Source of the DNA: Histomonas meleagridis
Lineage: Eukaryota > Parabasalia > Tritrichomonadida > Dientamoebidae
Direction: 5' to 3'
Assembly: GCA_020186115.1 (NCBI GenBank)
Contig: WSYJ01000149.1
Location: 496,001 to 560,000 of the forward strand
Length of the DNA: 64,000 bases
Shown here: piece by piece, positions 61,858 through 64,000 of the stretch
Position numbering within the stretch: position 1 is the first letter of the stretch
Layout: each line of letters starts with the position of its first letter
Notes under the pieces: generated by a model
Seen by the model: only the letters and a program-made list of their open reading frames with translations
Told to the model about the DNA's origin: nothing
Databases searched by the model: none
Made by a program: the position numbers and the translations under genes

Positions 61858-62229
61858 ATGAGTACAGCTGATCAAGTAATTAAACAAGACAACAACACAA
61901 TTGGGCAATATAAACTGATAAGTAATGCTAAAGGTGATCCCATTGAAAGAAAAATCAGTAAATTAAAGTTTATAATTAAAGATGCGTCAGATGAAGATTG
62001 TAGGAAAGCTCTCCAAAGCGCATATGGTAACCTTAACAATGCAGCTCTTCTTCTATTAGAAAAAAATGTAAATCATTCTAAGGATGAAGACAAAGAAAAG
62101 ATCAAAATCAGTGATAAAATTTTAAAGAAATTTAATGGAGTGTTGAGTTTATTTGTAATATCCCAAGTCTTATTTATGTGTAACAATGATGAAGATGAAG
62201 CCATGTCCATACTTTGTACTATGATTTGA
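61858..62229 (+). CDS. Small UBA/CUE-like protein
   Basis: 123 residues from ATG 61858 (MSTADQVIKQDNN); the frame is open upstream but without an initiator before it. Residues about 38-72 (KFIIKDASDEDCRKALQSAYGNLNNAALLLLE in outline) match the three-helix UBA/CUE pattern. A second similar segment closes the protein (NDEDEAMSILCTM). Such domains bind ubiquitin. No other domain is present, so it could be an adaptor in ubiquitin-dependent sorting or degradation. Confidence 0.6.
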   Translation: MSTADQVIKQDNNTIGQYKLISNAKGDPIERKISKLKFIIKDASDEDCRKALQSAYGNLNNAALLLLEKNVNHSKDEDKEKIKISDKILKKFNGVLSLFVISQVLFMCNNDEDEAMSILCTMI

Positions 62230-62663
62230 TGATTATTAAATATGTGTATATTCATTTTTATAATTTTCCAATTTGAAAAAATTAATACCAAAGTATAACT
62301 GATTTGTAATAATATGGAAAATTTTGAATAAAAGTATCAATAGATTTTACGTTTGGAATATGATTCTACCATTTTTAATTATATAACTACCTATAATGCA
62401 TTATCTTATTTATAGGTGTTAACTTATATTCAAATATAAACTTACCTTTTCCGAATTTTAAAAATACTACACATAGATTCATCAAATTTTTATTTCTTTT
62501 CATTGTTGAATTTATTAAATGCATCAATTTACATTAGAATCAATTCCTTTTGGGAATTTCTGAACAAGAAATGCTCACATCCGAAAAGTGCCATGAATTT
62601 TTATAAGGAAATTAAAATTGACAATAATTTTTCACACACTTGTTTATTTAAAAATTACAATTC
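62230..62663. other. Convergent intergenic region
   Basis: About 430 AT-rich bases between convergent gene ends. A short open frame across 62503-62751 has no family signature and overlaps the next gene. Confidence 0.4.
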
Positions 62664-64000
62664 TTACAAATCAATTAACGAATCTGTTTCATCTGGTGGA
62701 AATCCAGTCAAGTTTTCGAGTGAAAAGTTTTTTCTTAATTCTTCCCATTGACTTGGCTGTTTATTATAAGGCACCAAAATCGTCATTTCCCACGAAGCTG
62801 TTTGCTTTGCTATATGTGACTTTTGATAATTTCCATCTTGAATCAAAATAGAATCTGAGTTATAAACGTTTTCATTTTTTAATCGATTATTTTTTAATTT
62901 TTCTTGTAAGTTTTTCCAAGCCGCACTAATTTTACTTGGATCAACTCCAAATTTTTGAGCATTATGATATAATTTTGATAAATCTTTTTTCGATTTTGTA
63001 ACGTATTCGAGGTGGTTAATTTCAGAGAGGCGGTTACAGCATTCAATGAATTTCAGAGGATTCTGAAAGTTATTTTTTGAGAAGTTTACAGACTTAATCA
63101 AATTGTTCTTTGCGCAAACTTCGACAAAACTTTCCAAACCTTTATCGCCGATGTTATTCTTACTGATCGATATTGATTCTAAGGTCGTTGAAGTAGCGAA
63201 AGACCCAAAGAATTCTTGAATTTTATTTTGGTAGTTTCTAATTTTTGTTCCACACATTGAAAGTTTTTTTAATTTACAGTTTTGAAGGAATGTAACGATT
63301 TTGCTCATTATCGGATCATTTAAGTTGTTTTCGATTTCGCATCCATCGATACCTAATGACTCCAAATTCGGAAGATTAGAAATGAATTCGATAAAAACGG
63401 AATTTATTGTGTTGTTTTTCCAATAAAATTCCTTGATTGAATAACTCGATTTTTTAGGCTTTAAATATTTGATGTCATTAAATGTCGTGCCGACAATTGA
63501 TGATACATTTAATGATATTTTCGTGACAAATTTTTGTGAATCTAAAATATTATATAAACTATTTATATCCCATTGTACATGTGAAAGTTTTAACTCCGCT
63601 AATGTTATTGGTAAATTACATCGGCCATTAAAATTGGTGCATTTATTATATGATAAATCTAATGATATCAATGGTATTGATTTAGAATTTAATATATCAA
63701 ATATCATTGTAATATCTGTCCCAATATCAATTAATGATAAGTTTGGTAATTTTATGGAAAAAATAAAGTTAAAAAGATCTAAAAACGTTTCATTATTCTT
63801 AAGTGAATTTGTATGTGAAATTATTAATGAGTCCATGTCTTTAAATTCATTAGAATGATTTGAAAATTCTTTAAATGTGCCATCCGCAAACTTACATCGG
63901 ACAAATGATATTTGTGATACAAGTGATTTACCCATAAATTCAATAAACGGTTTTATGAATGTGTCGGTAAAAGTGACGTTTTTGAACGATAGAAAGTTAA
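62664..64000 (-). CDS. Leucine-rich-repeat protein (C-terminal part; gene continues beyond the right edge)
   Basis: The frame is open from the right edge to a stop at 62664, about 445 residues. An internal Met near 63935 is not taken as the start because the frame upstream of it (LSFKNVTFTDTFIKPFIEF) already shows the repeat. Repeats are of the long ribonuclease-inhibitor type (LESLGIDGCEI, LKKLSMCGTKI, LESISISKNNIGDKGLESFVEVCAKNNLIKSVNFSKNNF), like the CARMIL-type LRR proteins common in trichomonads. The end is low in repeats and carries KQPSQWEELRKNF and an acidic tail. Function unknown; likely cytosolic and possibly actin-related. Confidence 0.75.
   Translation of the reverse strand, partial: NFLSFKNVTFTDTFIKPFIEFMGKSLVSQISFVRCKFADGTFKEFSNHSNEFKDMDSLIISHTNSLKNNETFLDLFNFIFSIKLPNLSLIDIGTDITMIFDILNSKSIPLISLDLSYNKCTNFNGRCNLPITLAELKLSHVQWDINSLYNILDSQKFVTKISLNVSSIVGTTFNDIKYLKPKKSSYSIKEFYWKNNTINSVFIEFISNLPNLESLGIDGCEIENNLNDPIMSKIVTFLQNCKLKKLSMCGTKIRNYQNKIQEFFGSFATSTTLESISISKNNIGDKGLESFVEVCAKNNLIKSVNFSKNNFQNPLKFIECCNRLSEINHLEYVTKSKKDLSKLYHNAQKFGVDPSKISAAWKNLQEKLKNNRLKNENVYNSDSILIQDGNYQKSHIAKQTASWEMTILVPYNKQPSQWEELRKNFSLENLTGFPPDETDSLIDL

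Overview
The window is nuclear DNA from a parabasalid (trichomonad) protist, most likely a tritrichomonad relative of Trichomonas vaginalis. The sequence is AT-rich. Genes are almost all intronless and packed closely on both strands, with very short 5' leaders. Several starts carry the trichomonad initiator TCAYWW, or a CCTTT box just upstream of the ATG. Gene families typical of trichomonads are present: BspA-like leucine-rich-repeat surface proteins, DUF3447/ankyrin proteins, a papain-family protease, histidine acid phosphatases, Sel1-repeat proteins and expanded protein kinases. Species assignment is inference from family content only.

Layout. 0-8.4 kb: 5' part of CPSF160 (runs off the left edge), a secreted acid phosphatase, a tail-anchored repeat protein, a Wntless-like-topology membrane protein, a frame-broken Sel1 gene and a PSP1-domain protein. 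8.9-15.5 kb: two divergent ankyrin genes (A and B). 16-28 kb: a CAMK-like kinase, a THADA/Trm732-like protein, a Pro/His-only small protein, a cathepsin L-like protease, a SAP protein, an eEF1A-lysine-methyltransferase-like protein, tRNA-Leu(CAA) and dyskerin/Cbf5. 28-35 kb: two BspA paralogues flanking two pseudogenes (an eIF2-alpha-kinase-like relic and a BspA relic). 35-40 kb: a possible RasGAP-like protein and a degenerate acid phosphatase. 41-45 kb: ankyrin gene C, divergent from ribosomal protein uL15, then a small secreted protein. 45.5-54 kb: a TKL kinase with an alpha-helical/armadillo C-terminus, NAC-beta, a histidine phosphatase, ribosomal protein uL1 and an armadillo-like protein. 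54-58.5 kb: IFT80, divergent from a SEL1L/Hrd3-like ER protein. 58.8-64 kb: ankyrin gene D, a UBA-like protein and a leucine-rich-repeat protein running off the right edge.

The most unusual feature is the architecture of ankyrin genes A-D. Each begins with a continuous DUF3447-type N-terminal ORF. After it, every ankyrin module (about 30 codons) is followed by a non-coding spacer at exactly the same codon position. In gene B, 17 of 19 spacers are exactly 80 nt (the others 81 and 83), so reading through shifts frame. The 19 modules contain no stop codon and no frame-breaking indel, and the last ends in a proper stop. The spacers lack trichomonad GT...AG splice signals but share a conserved 3' half. 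Selection therefore appears to maintain modules that can only be joined if the spacers are removed or bypassed. This suggests an unrecognised class of introns or another decoding mechanism. Two small ankyrin relics elsewhere show what real decay looks like (an internal stop, altered spacing).

Promoter patterns: several start regions carry AACGGTC or AACGATC (Myb-type sites) 20-50 nt upstream. uL15, uL1, NAC-beta and the degenerate phosphatase share a CCTTT box 7-15 nt before the ATG.
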